Shown here one piece after another: positions 35,930-46,549 of a stretch of 64,000 nt of DNA. The notes below the pieces were generated by a model. It was not told where the DNA came from. It did no database searches and saw only the letters and a list, made by a program, of their open reading frames with translations. Each line of letters begins with the position of its first letter. Within the stretch, counting starts at the first letter, position 1. The translations under genes and the position numbers were made by a program. This stretch comes from Megaleporinus macrocephalus (Eukaryota; Chordata; Actinopteri; Characiformes; Anostomidae), in NCBI GenBank assembly GCA_021613375.1, contig CM038716.1:17306024-17370023 (forward strand), written 5' to 3'.

Positions 35930-36440
35930 ATTCACTTTAACTACTGTACTGGTGCGAGTAGATCAGACAGCAGTGCTGCTGGAGTTTTTAAACACTGTGC
36001 CACTCACTGTCCACTCTATTAGACACTCCTACCTCGCTGGTCCACCTTGTAGATGCAAAGTCAGAGCCGATAGCTTATCTGTTGCTGCACAGTTTGTGTT
36101 GGTCATCCTCTCGTCCTTCATCAGTGGTCAGTGGATGCAGTCCACAGAACACTATTGTGAGGACAGCAGTGTTTAAACTTCAGCAGCAGATCCACTTGTA
36201 CCAGCACAACACACACTTACACATCACCACCACCTCAGTGTCACTGCAGTGTTAAGAATGATCCACCACCCAGGCAGTCCTGACCACTAAAAAGTTGGTA
36301 ATAGGGGGCTAAGAGAGTATGTAGAGAAACAGATGAACTACAGTCTGCAATGGTAAAACTACATATCGCTCCTATATGGTAAGTAAGAGTTTATATGGAC
36401 AAGGAGGTGTAGCTAATGAAGTGGCCAGTGGGTGTTTACA
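35930..36440 (-). mobile_element. Palindromic dispersed DNA element, copy C
   Basis: The plus strand reads AGCAGTGCTGCTGGAGTTTT, CACTCTATTAGACACTCCTA, CCACCTTGTAGATGCAAAGT, CCTTCATCAGTGGTCAGTGG, TCCACTTGTACCAGCACAAC, AATGATCCACCACCCAGG and CAGTCCTGACCACTAAAAAG. Its reverse complement is collinear with copy B. It has no transposase frame, so it is a non-autonomous element. Confidence 0.75.
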
Positions 36441-37849
36441 TGCATTTATTTATATGTGCATTTTTCTACCTTAAATATAGTTAGTATTATCAAAGCTTTT
36501 CATATATTAAAACTCTAATGCTGTAGTTGCACCATTTGACTTTACAGACTCATTAAAATTTAACAGGCATCTACTGAACACCTACTGAAGAAAACTGTTT
36601 CATATAAAGGAGCCACTTGTTAAATAATTAACAAAGTGAACATTATGCATTTTTTGGGGGGGGACACAAAACATTGCTTGTCATGACATTGACTGATATG
36701 TAGTAGTGTTGATGTTATATAGAATTTAATCCAGTAAACATTAAATACTGACTTTTTAACAGAAAGGCTAGTGTCTCCATCTGTAATCTCTACTCGCCTG
36801 CCCTGCAATGCTGCTTTATTTAGAGCTGGAATGCAGCACGCTTGCACACACAGAGGCGTGTCTCTATTTTTTGGGTCTGATTGGCTGCTTGTGTGAATGA
36901 ATAGCATAACACTGGAATAGTAGGGTTTTCTTTCTTGTTCATCTGCCCTCAGACTGTACAAGCACCCTCTTTATGAGCTCAGTCTCACCCGGGAATAGAG
37001 CTTGTGTGCCAGTTTGGGTCCACAAGCTTCAACGTTCCTGAGCGCCTCCTCTGGTGCAGTATAAACCCCCTTATGGTTCTACTGTCATTCCTAATGATTA
37101 TTTCCCCCCTCCCACATCAAAGTCTTTCTAGGAGAGTCAGTTTACTCACCAATTCCAACAACCCCCAGGCAGTTACCTCCACCCATACAATCATACAGGG
37201 TCTTTGAACGAGGAGAGACCTATAAACCTGAACCTCAAAGCTACATATTTGACATTACTAGTGAAATATGACTAAAGAAGCTTTGTTTTTTTGCGCCAAG
37301 CACAAAAACCACACACATTTTTTTTTTCTTGTTGTTTTGGCCCCGTAAACAGACCACATGTTGAGTGTTAAGAGCCTTCCCATTTATTTTTCAGCCAGTC
37401 TCCTCCTCCTTTATAGCGTCTCTGGCATCCACAGCACCTGTGAGCAGACTAAAGAGTTCAGTAGCACAGAGGACATTTTTAGAAGCACACAGGGCAGAAC
37501 ATTCAAATAAAAAATAAAAACAAAAGGATTTATTAGAGGTTCGCTGGAGACATATGCTTATGAGAACCAATTATCTATGAATGAAGTCCACTTGTTAAAT
37601 ATTTTTTTTTTTTAGAAATTTATATCAATCAAATCCGGGAATTTTTTAACGACTGGCAGTCAGATTTTATGTCTAATTAGGATATGGTTTAAGAAAGCTG
37701 CCTCTAATAAACTAATCCTAAAGCTTCCACAGCTAGTCAGAGCGACTGAGGACATGCCGAGAGAACTAACCTTACAATAAATAGAAACGATGATGGGGTG
37801 CACATAGTACTGTCCAAAAGCATCTACAATGAGCACATGACCGTCAGAA
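36441..37849. other. AT-rich spacer
   Basis: Short chance frames only (36620-36961 minus, 37004-37207 plus, 37660-37863 minus). No domain was recognised. Confidence 0.4.
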
Positions 37850-38115
37850 CTGCAACGGATCACCCCCCTATAGACACCCCTTCAAGGCAATAGTATTCCC
37901 TGATGGCCAGAAGATAACGCGGACTGTAACACTACACACATTATTGTGAACCTGACGAAAAGTTCAACACATTATCCAGTCTGATGAGAGCATTGTGGGA
38001 TGTGAGGCCACAGCGACCTCTTACAAGAAGGTGCCAGATACAACAGGGCACCTTCAGAGTTTTGACCTAATATTATAATAGGTCGGTGGTCATAATTATT
38101 TTTTGCTCATCAGTG
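37850..38115 (+). mobile_element. Internally deleted Tc1-type transposase remnant with 3' end
   Basis: CAAGGCAATAGTATTCCCTG, GAAGATAACGCGGACTGTAA, GAGCATTGTGGGATGTGAGG, GGTGCCAGATACAACAGG and finally GGTCGGTGGTCATAATTATT follow the order of the C-terminal part of a common fish Tc1-like transposase gene (QDNA..CHTAHIV..., EHLWDVL, GARYQ) and its downstream end. The reading frame is broken and most of the gene is missing. Assignment is from memory of the family. Confidence 0.5.
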
Positions 38116-38286
38116 TATAGTAGAACATCAGAAATATCAATGAAGATCTATAAAAGAACACGAAGCTAAATGTTCCCAATATGTCAGAAAATATATTTTA
38201 TGTCCATCATTTAGTGTTTTTTCTGTACTTTTTATTTTGAACAATGACAGTGAAAAGAAAAAAAGTGCACTAAAATCACATGCTCT

Positions 38287-38288
<2 letters not shown>

Positions 38289-38343
<55 letters not shown>

Positions 38344-38445
38344 CAACGAAAGCAGTAAATGCTGTCAGTATGGCATACACACACACACGCACATGTGGAA
38401 AAAACACTCACTCTTTCACTCACACACACACACACACGCACACGC

Positions 38446-38490
<45 letters not shown>
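38289..38490. repeat. Two neighbouring (CA)n microsatellites
   Basis: (CA)n at 38289-38341 and an imperfect (CA)n with CACACG units at about 38421-38489. The THTHTH and CVCVCV frames in this interval are repeat translations. Confidence 0.95.
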
Positions 38491-38493
<3 letters not shown>

Positions 38494-38499
38494 ACAACA

Positions 38500-39022
38500 A
38501 AATACATTTTCCCTTCTCTCAAAATGACACTTAAATCCGATTCAAAAACAATATGGTCTTTTCTGGCCCTGCGCTGGAATGTATTGCTGAAGCATTCAAC
38601 AGACAGAGAGAGGCCATGAATTAAAACGTCAATAGCCTATCCATATACAATGCAACTCCACCACTCCACTCTCTCTCCCCCATCCGCACCCCCAAACAAG
38701 TTGTGGCTGTAATTTTTCCCTCTCCATGAGTTTTACGAGCGGTAATGTGAAGCACCTGTAGCCACACAGAGGCTAGACTAGTGCAGCAGGAGTCTGTCTG
38801 TGAGCCGCTCCCACCCTTCCCCCCACAACGCAAACACACTCATAAGCACACAGGTGCTGAAATGAAGCATCACTGCTATTAGATTTAAGGTCAAACGCAT
38901 TAGAAAATGGCAGACAATAGAGATGGTGACTTTAGTAAAACACTGTATGCATGAGTATCACTAAAGAATATACAAGACAGAGAGAAAATACTAGAAAGAC
39001 CAGTAGTTTTAGTTAAAAGCAT
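38500..39022. other. Mixed block, possible regulatory part 38620-38830
   Basis: Complex sequence with GAGTTTTACGAGCGGTAATG and GAAGCACCTGTAGCCACAC, no repeat or supported frame. Confidence 0.25.
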
Positions 39023-39141
39023 AAAACAGGGGGTGTGTTTTCTTTCATCTTGTGGAGTGTGACTACAAATGTAGTACATAAATGACACATGCAACACACA
39101 GTGCTTCTTTTACTGTAAATACAGGGTCTTAATAAAGTTGA
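39023..39141 (+). repeat. Dispersed repeat, copy 1 of a local pair
   Basis: It shares GGGGGTGTG...CTTTCATCTTGTGGAGTGTG, TCTACAAATGT/ACTACAAATGT, CACATG.AACACAC.GTGCT and GTAAA.ACAGGG with 41500-41613, in the same orientation. Confidence 0.75.
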
Positions 39142-40739
39142 GACACAGTCAAATACACAAGTACGAACTGTTAAGAAAATATCTGAGATCAACATGAACC
39201 TTGTTAGTAATGACTGCTAAATTACACAATTCTCGTTTTCTTATGACCAGTGACTTCCTCTTCTTTAGAAAACATATTCTGACTCACATTGTGACTCATT
39301 ACATCACTGTCTACCAACAAATTTAACCAATAATATCCTGTTTTACCTCCCGCTACCGCCGCCCTAATCCTACATGCTCACAGACCCTGCTTGATGCTGC
39401 ACCTTGGAATCTTGTTGTGGTGCATTCTTTAAAAACGCTACCACAACATGGTCTTTGAGCGACGCCACTAAAGATGAACATTTAGTCTTTTAAAGAACCA
39501 TCTTTGAAAAACAAAACTCTGAAATTAAGCATTAAGGGTTCTTTGCAGAACTTTTAGTGTAGATTTCTTTAAACTTTAATATGTTTTTTCAGAGCCATAC
39601 TTTTAGCACACTTTTAGAAAACAAGGGACTAAACAGTCAGCCCACTTCAGTACCTCTAGTTAGGGAACGTAACTGGAACACATTTCGTTGCAGTTACATT
39701 TTCTAGTCTTATTGACTCCAAACATCCTGTGTTGTCTCCAGCCTATTCATTTTATTGTTGTTTTATAATATTAGTCTATAAAAAGGCTCAGATATGTGTC
39801 TTCCACAAAAGGTTCCTAACTGGTCCTCAGATAGTTCACATTTATATTTGATCTAATCTTTCAACACCAAGGGACAAAGGACACATACAAATCATCTGGT
39901 GGTCTTTAAATGTTTCTACATACAAAAATATGTGACTTAGGTCAAGGTGAAAAATGCCCTGATGAAGTTTTACATTAACACACTTCGACTTGGCCCTAAA
40001 ATAAAACGAGCTGAAGCCTTGAGTAATTAGCTAGGTTGTCATACTGTTTAGTTAGCTATGCTAATGCTAGTTACTTGGGGAGTACTAATAGCTAAAGTTA
40101 CCCATACTAGTACTTGCTTTCAATCTCAATAACAACACAATGAGCCTTTAAACTTTCAAGTTAAGCTGATCTAGCTTCAACCAAAGTTCGGCTATGCTGA
40201 TAATACTTGTAACAATTAAAGAACCCTTTTCACAAAGAACCCCCCACAACACATTCTTTATCAACAACCCTCTAGTGATGCAAAAACACTTCCATCATAT
40301 TCTTTGAGGGTTGCATTTTCTTTGCTAAAGAACTCTTTAAGAACCATTTTTTAAAATGTGTAGAGAATGAAAGGGCACTGTGATTTTTGGTTTATGCCAA
40401 CTTTAAACATATGGTGAAAATAATACAGCTTCTAGATCATCGTTGTCATCACAACATCTGTACAATCTCCAAAATGATAAAACATTTTGCCTTTCATGTT
40501 ATTACAACAAGGTTTAGATTTTTGTATCTGAGTAAATGTAGACTATTTTTTTTCATTCCTATTTATATTTTTTAAGGAATTAATCAAATAATGTACAGCT
40601 GGTGTTTTTTAATGATTAAACAACAACAATGACATTACAGGGGTTTAATAGAACAGTGACAATATGTAAGATTAAATGTTCCCAGGGAGTTTATTAAATG
40701 ATTAATAGACTGATTTATAAATAAACTTATTTAAAAGCT
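39142..40739. other. AT-rich spacer with AAAGAACCNTT phrases
   Basis: TTTTAAAGAACCATCTTTG near 39490 and TTAAAGAACCCTTTTCACAA, TAAAGAACTCTTTAAGAACC at 40215-40350 resemble a common fish repeat made of AAAGAACC / GGTTCTTT motifs. Boundaries are not clear. No gene was recognised. Confidence 0.35.
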
Positions 40740-41360
40740 TCAGTTATTCAGTCTGGTCATATAAATAGTCGCGCCAATACAGCTCTTTTGAATTGACTGA
40801 GAGAAAGCTGACTCATACACAGCTGCTATGCATGGGGGGCGGGTTACCTGCCACTGCAGCTGGTGGTGTCGGTGCTTCAGGGAACCGTGTTGGCAGCGCT
40901 GCACTGAGCCAGAGTGACATTCATGAAGCCAGACCTAAGAGGGGAATAACTCAAAACTGTAGTTTTCCACTCCGCTCTTAGCACTGCCACCTCTTATTAG
41001 ATAGAGCAGCTGCACTTCTGCAAGCTCTTCATGGCCAATGAGATAACGTCAGCAAGCAAGGAAGTCAAGGCCTGATAACCATCTCCATATGAATTAAACA
41101 CTGTTGCACAGGCTTGTGTACTAATAAGAACCATTACCATGCTTACTCTCGCTAGTCTACATTTATAAACGTCTGCAACAAATGATTCAAGCTTGTGTTA
41201 AACCAGTGATGCCGAGCGTAATTGCTATGGGCGTTTTTTTTATTGTGCTGTAATAATCTGTAATAATCGGTTGTTCCAGACATAATTGGTTTTCGAGCAT
41301 ATGTTTGCAGCCTCACTAAATCTATCCATTAGTCGCTGCGCTGTGTTCCAAGCATGTTTC
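40740..41360. other. Candidate conserved noncoding block
   Basis: About 600 bp of complex, balanced sequence without repeats: GCTGACTCATACACAGCTGC, GGCCAATGAGATAACGTCAG, CATCTCCATATGAATTAAAC, GATGCCGAGCGTAATTGCTA and GTAATAATCGGTTG. It includes CCAAT, CRE-like and E-box cores. The only frame (40793-40981) lacks a domain. Conservation should be tested. Confidence 0.35.
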
Positions 41361-41499
41361 GTCCCTCTTATTTAAAAAGGGAAAGGAAAAAATCCCTCCA
41401 TACCATATTACTCTGGCTGCTAATATGCTAGTGGATGAGTAAACAGGACCACATGAAATACCTTACCACTCATTTCACAAATCACACACCACTTACTCT

Positions 41500-41613
41500 A
41501 AATGGGGGGTGTGATTCCTTTCATCTTGTGGAGTGTGTCTACAAATGTGCTATATTAAGGCCACATGTAACACACGGTGCTGCTCTCGCAGTAAAAACAG
41601 GGCTTTATTAGAG
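41500..41613 (+). repeat. Dispersed repeat, copy 2 of a local pair
   Basis: Direct-orientation copy of 39023-39141, moderately diverged. It is followed by GAACCCCAGCTAGATAGGG, which is not shared. Confidence 0.75.
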
Positions 41614-41814
41614 CCAAGCCCAGGCCTCGAACCCCAGCTAGATAGGGTTTCAGGGTCAGGATCTTTCTATTAGCCACATGGCACAACTCACTGTTAGGCT
41701 AGTCCCAGCTCTGCAGTTCATCTCAGCGCTAAAGCCTATATGCTACACACATGCACAGGTTTGGGATGTAACAGATATTGGCACCGCTGGTAAACATGAG
41801 CCAATCAGTCTGTA

Positions 41815-42728
41815 CAAAAAGTTTAAGTTTCATTTAAAACATACCATGAATCGAATCCCTTGCGAACAAAAAAACTGATCTGAATATTTTCCTATAATGC
41901 TTAAAAAAGGAGATGACATGGCGAGGGATTTCTCCACAGAGAATCTCTCAAGATCCTTCAGATTCTGAGGTCTGTGGACTCTCCTCTTCTTCTCATCTTA
42001 AAGGTTTTATTTTGGAAGTTTAGGTCAGGGGACTGGGGTGGTCAAAACCTTGATTCTGTGGTTAGTGAACCATTTTTTGTGTTGATTCAAAGCTATGCTT
42101 TGGTTCATTTTCCTGCTGGAAGGTCCAACCATGGCCCAGCTTCCTGGCTAGTGTATCTGCTGGTGTTTGATGCAGTCCATGATACCATGAACAAGTTGTC
42201 CAGAGCCTTTGGAAGAAAAACAGCCCCACAACATCACAGTCCCCCCACCACAATGGGGAGGAGGTACTTTTTGCCTGGCTATTTTGTGCCTATGCCAAAC
42301 CCACCTCTGGTGTTTGCTGTCAAAAAGCTCTATTTTGGTCTCATCTGAAAATAGAACACAGTCCTACTGAAAGCTTCAGTAATGTCTGGCAAACTGTAGG
42401 CGCTTGAGTTTGTTGGTTCTTGACAGTAGAGGCTTTCTTCTGGCAATCCTCCCCAAACAACTTGTGGTTATGTAGGTGCCGTGCGACTGTAGTTCAGGAG
42501 AAGTTCTGAACCTAAGACTTGACTAATGTCTACAATTCGCCAGCTGTCATCCTTGGAGAGTCTTTGGTCACTTAAACCAAACACCTCACTGCGCATGGGC
42601 TCAAAACAGACATACGGACAATACAGACGTTCTCAGCAGATTCTTAACATCTCCAGTTCCTTTGAACTTCTTAATTATTGCCATGGTAGTATATAAATGT
42701 AACTGTTTAGCTGTTTTCTTGTAACCAG
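41815..42728 (-). pseudogene. Decayed Tc1-like transposase (DDE family), minus strand
   Basis: Minus-strand motifs occur in the order of a Tc1-like transposase. The N-terminal helix-turn-helix region is KKTAKQL (42711-42724) and IIKKFKGTGDV (about 42660-42690). Next come FSDETKIELF (about 42325-42348, first catalytic Asp region), VMLWGCF (about 42218-42238), FQQENEPKHS (42096-42120), SPDLN (42020-42034) and HYRKIF (41883-41899). The FQQDNDPKH box has both Asp changed to Glu, and the glutamate expected after SPDLNP is not preserved. Stops and frameshifts separate the blocks. The array begins right at its N-terminal end. This is a dead copy of the enzyme that cuts and pastes Tc1/mariner elements. 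Confidence 0.8.
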
Positions 42729-44096
42729 TTTGGCTGGTAGTGTACTAAAACGTTTGACTGGTAGTGTACTAAAATGTTTGACTGGTAGTGTACTAAAACG
42801 TTTAGCTGGTAGTGTACTAAAACGTTTGGCTGGTAGTGTACTAAAACGTTTGACTGGTAGTGTACTAAAACGTTTGGCTGGTAGTGTACTAAAACGTTTG
42901 GCTGGTAGTGTACTAAAACGTTTGGCTGGTAGTGTACTAAAACGTTTGACTGGTAGTGTACTAAAACGTTTGGCTGGTAGTGTACTAAAACGTTTGGCTG
43001 GTAGTGTACTAAAACGTTTGGCTGGTAGTGTTCTAAAACGTTTGACTGGTAGTGTACTAAAACGTTTGGCTGGTAGTGTACTAAACTGTTTGGCTGGTAG
43101 TGTACTAAACCGTTTGGCTGGTAGTGTACTAAAACGTTTGGCTGGTAGTGTACTAAAACGTTTGGCTGGTAGTGTACTAAAACGTTTGACTGGTAGTGTA
43201 CTAAAACGTTTGGCTGGTAGTGTACTAAACTGTTTGGCTGGTAGTGTACTAAACCATTTGGCTGGTAGTGTACTAAAACGTTTGGCTGGTAGTGTACTTA
43301 AACGTTTGACTGGTAGTGTACTAAAACCTTTGACTGGTAGTGTACTAAAACGTTTGACTGGTAGTGTATTAAAACGTTTGACTGGTAGTGTACTAAAACC
43401 TTTGACTGGTAGTGTACTAAAACGTTTGGCTGGTAGTGTACTAAAACGTTTGACCGGTAGTGTATCTAAAACGTTTGGCTGGTAGTGTACTAAAACGTTT
43501 GACTGGTAGTGTACTAAAACGTTTGACTGGTAGTGTACTAAAACGTTTGGCTGGTAGTGTACTAAAACGTTTGACTGGTAGTGTACTAAAACCTTTGACT
43601 GGTAGTGTACTAAAGCGTTTGACTGGTAGTGTACTAAAACGTTTGGCTGGTAGTGTACTAAAACGTTTGGCTGGTAGTGTATTAAAACGTTTTACTGGTA
43701 GTGTAATAAAACCTTTGACTGGTAGTGTACTAAAGCGTTTGACTGGTAGTGTACTAAAACGTTTGGCTGGTAGTGTACTAAAACGTTTGGCTGGTAGTGT
43801 ACTAAAACGTTTGACTGGTAGTGTACTAAAACGTTTGGCTGGTAGTGTACTAAAACGTTTAACTAGTAGTGACTAGTAGTTCTTAAACCTTAGTGTAGTG
43901 TAGCGTACATTTATTCTAAATGCATTACTTTATGTACTAGAATATAGTACTGAGTACTGAATGCACACTGTGTTGTAAATGTGTCTGAATTTCAGGATTT
44001 ACTAATATACATTACAAAAGACTCTTCACTAAAAAAAAAAAAAGCAGTACACTGAATTTGCTCAATTCCTTTCCTACATCAACATCAACATGCTAC
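42228..44096. repeat. Tandem segmental duplication, copy 1
   Basis: It comprises the N-terminal half of the transposase remnant (42228-42728), the 24-bp array (42729-43870) and the right flank with a 13-A run (43871-44096). It is nearly identical to 44095-45950. The duplicated block begins ACAACATCACAGT within the WGCF region and ends AACATCAACATGCTAC. A 2-bp AC overlap exists at the junction. Offsets are 1867 bp, then 1878 after an 11-bp insertion, then 1854 after loss of one repeat unit in copy 2. Confidence 0.92.
42729..43870 (+). repeat. 24-bp minisatellite array 1, about 47.5 units
   Basis: The core TAGTGTACTAAAACG repeats every 24 bp; the main variant is A or G in TTTGRCTGG. Because 24 is a multiple of three and this phase has no stop, it yields frames of repeating LAGSVLKR/LTGSVLKR octapeptides (42730-43485). 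One 25-bp unit (GTGTATCTAAAACG near 43462) shifts the frame and starts a second frame at 43460. There is no signal that the frame is translated. Confidence 0.97.
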
Positions 44097-45950
44097 AACA
44101 TCACAGTCCCCCCACCACAATGGGGAGGAGGTACTTTTTGCCTGGCTATTTTGTGCCTATTTTGTGCCTATGCCAAACCCACCTCTGGTGTTTGCTGTCA
44201 AAAAGCTCTATTTTGGTCTCATCTGAAAATAGAACACAGTCCTACTGAAAGCTTCAGTAATGTCTGGCAAACTGTAGGCGCTTGAGTTTGTTGGTTCTTG
44301 ACAGTAGAGGCTTTCTTCTGGCAATCCTCCCCAAACAACTTGTGGTTATGTAGGTGCCGTGCGACTGTAGTTCAGGAGAAGTTCTGAACCTAAGACTTGA
44401 CTAATGTCTACAATTCGCCAGCTGTCATCCTTGGAGAGTCTTTGGTCACTTAAACCAAACACCTCACTGCGCATGGGCTCAAAACAGACATACGGACAAT
44501 ACAGACGTTCTCAGCAGATTCTTAACATCTCCAGTTCCTTTGAACTTCTTAATTATTGCCATGGTAGTATATAAATGTAACTGTTTAGCTGTTTTCTTGT
44601 AACCAGTTTGGCTGGTAGTGTACTAAAACGTTTGACTGGTAGTGTACTAAAATGTTTGACTGGTAGTGTACTAAAACGTTTAGCTGGTAGTGTACTAAAA
44701 CGTTTGGCTGGTAGTGTACTAAAACGTTTGACTGGTAGTGTACTAAAACGTTTGGCTGGTAGTGTACTAAAACGTTTGGCTGGTAGTGTACTAAAACGTT
44801 TGGCTGGTAGTGTACTAAAACGTTTGACTGGTAGTGTACTAAAACGTTTGGCTGGTAGTGTACTAAAACGTTTGGCTGGTAGTGTACTAAAACGTTTGGC
44901 TGGTAGTGTTCTAAAACGTTTGACTGGTAGTGTACTAAAACGTTTGGCTGGTAGTGTACTAAACTGTTTGGCTGGTAGTGTACTAAACCATTTGGCTGGT
45001 AGTGTACTAAAACGTTTGGCTGGTAGTGTACTAAAACGTTTGGCTGGTAGTGTACTAAAACGTTTGACTGGTAGTGTACTAAAACGTTTGGCTGGTAGTG
45101 TACTAAACTGTTTGGCTGGTAGTGTACTAAACCATTTGGCTGGTAGTGTACTAAAACGTTTGGCTGGTAGTGTACTTAAACGTTTGACTGGTAGTGTACT
45201 AAAACCTTTGACTGGTAGTGTACTAAAACGTTTGACTGGTAGTGTATTAAAACGTTTGACTGGTAGTGTACTAAAACCTTTGACTGGTAGTGTACTAAAA
45301 CGTTTGGCTGGTAGTGTACTAAAACGTTTGACTGGTAGTGTATCTAAAACGTTTGGCTGGTAGTGTACTAAAACGTTTGACTGGTAGTGTACTAAAACGT
45401 TTGACTGGTAGTGTACTAAAACGTTTGGCTGGTAGTGTACTAAAACGTTTGACTGGTAGTGTACTAAAACCTTTGACTGGTAGTGTACTAAAGCGTTTGA
45501 CTGGTAGTGTACTAAAACGTTTGGCTGGTAGTGTACTAAAACGTTTGGCTGGTAGTGTATTAAAACGTTTTACTGGTAGTGTAATAAAACCTTTGACTGG
45601 TAGTGTACTAAAACGTTTGGCTGGTAGTGTACTAAAACGTTTGGCTGGTAGTGTACTAAAACGTTTGGCTGGTAGTGTACTAAAACGTTTGGCTGGTAGT
45701 GTACTAAAACGTTTGACTAGTAGTGACTAGTAGTTCTTAAACCTTAGTGTAGTGTAGCGTACATTTATTCTAAATGCATTACTTTATGTACTAGAATATA
45801 GTACTGAGTACTGAATGCACACTGTGTTGTAAATGTGTCTGAATTTCAGGATTTACTAATATACATTACAAAAGACTCTTCACTAAAAAAAAAAAAAGCA
45901 GTACACTGAATTTGCTCAATTCCTTTCCTACATCAACATCAACATGCTAC
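44095..45950. repeat. Tandem segmental duplication, copy 2
   Basis: Repeats copy 1 with very few differences. It includes the transposase fragment 44095-44606, which carries an 11-bp tandem duplication TATTTTGTGCC (44147-44168), array 2, and a right flank in which even the 13-A run is preserved. After 45950 the sequence diverges (CATTCTAGTT instead of AACATCACAG). The near identity implies a very recent event or an assembly duplication. Confidence 0.92.
44607..45724 (+). repeat. 24-bp minisatellite array 2, about 46.5 units
   Basis: The unit and variant order match array 1, including the 25-bp unit. Substitutions noted: G at 43112 versus A at 44990, and C at 43455 versus T at 45333. Differences concentrate in the last five or six units, where array 2 has one unit fewer. 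Confidence 0.97.
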
Positions 45951-46505
45951 CATTCTAGTTACTTGCTTTTGGCAGTAATTGTGTTGATTTAAGTTTTTAT
46001 AATGTAAAAATGATGGAATTTTGGAATCATGTCTGTTAAATGCATTGGTTTTCAGTAAAACATGCTCTATTAATCTGTGCTGGAAAGGTTCTCTATATCG
46101 TTACAGCCACTAAATACCTGATCATCCACATCTCTTATCAGCTTGGTGGAAACTTTTTAAACTGAGAAGGTGTTGAAAAATCCGCTACAGAGAATGGCTT
46201 TTCTCTCAGTCATGGCAAGAAATGAGGTCGCTGTCAAAGACCTGGTTTATATTGTTACTGTTAGATTAAAACCTTGTTTAGTGCCAGTTTGTGTTCACTG
46301 TTTTAATGACTAGAAAACCCACACTGTTGCAGTTCAATGCACAAAATGACAATAACAAAATGAGGCTTTAACTAAAAAATATTTCTGATTTTAGATTTCT
46401 GTTGCCTTATTAAGTTACAGTAAAGATAGGAACAGTTATTGTGGTACATCTGGATATTTAGCCATATGAAAACATTTAAATAGCCCCAGTCAAAGTACAT
46501 GTTTG

Positions 46506-46508
<3 letters not shown>
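45951..46508. other. AT-rich spacer
   Basis: Nothing recognised. Confidence 0.45.

Positions 46509-46548
<40 letters not shown>
46509..46548. repeat. (CA)n microsatellite
   Basis: About 20 CA units. Confidence 0.95.

Positions 46549-46549
<1 letters not shown>

Noticed and set aside
38237..38619. Histidine/threonine-rich frames
   Set aside because: Translations of (CA)n microsatellites.
42730..45730. Protein-coding genes or CRISPR-like array
   Set aside because: The repeat is contiguous with no spacers, and the frames exist only because the unit is 24 bp. It is a minisatellite.
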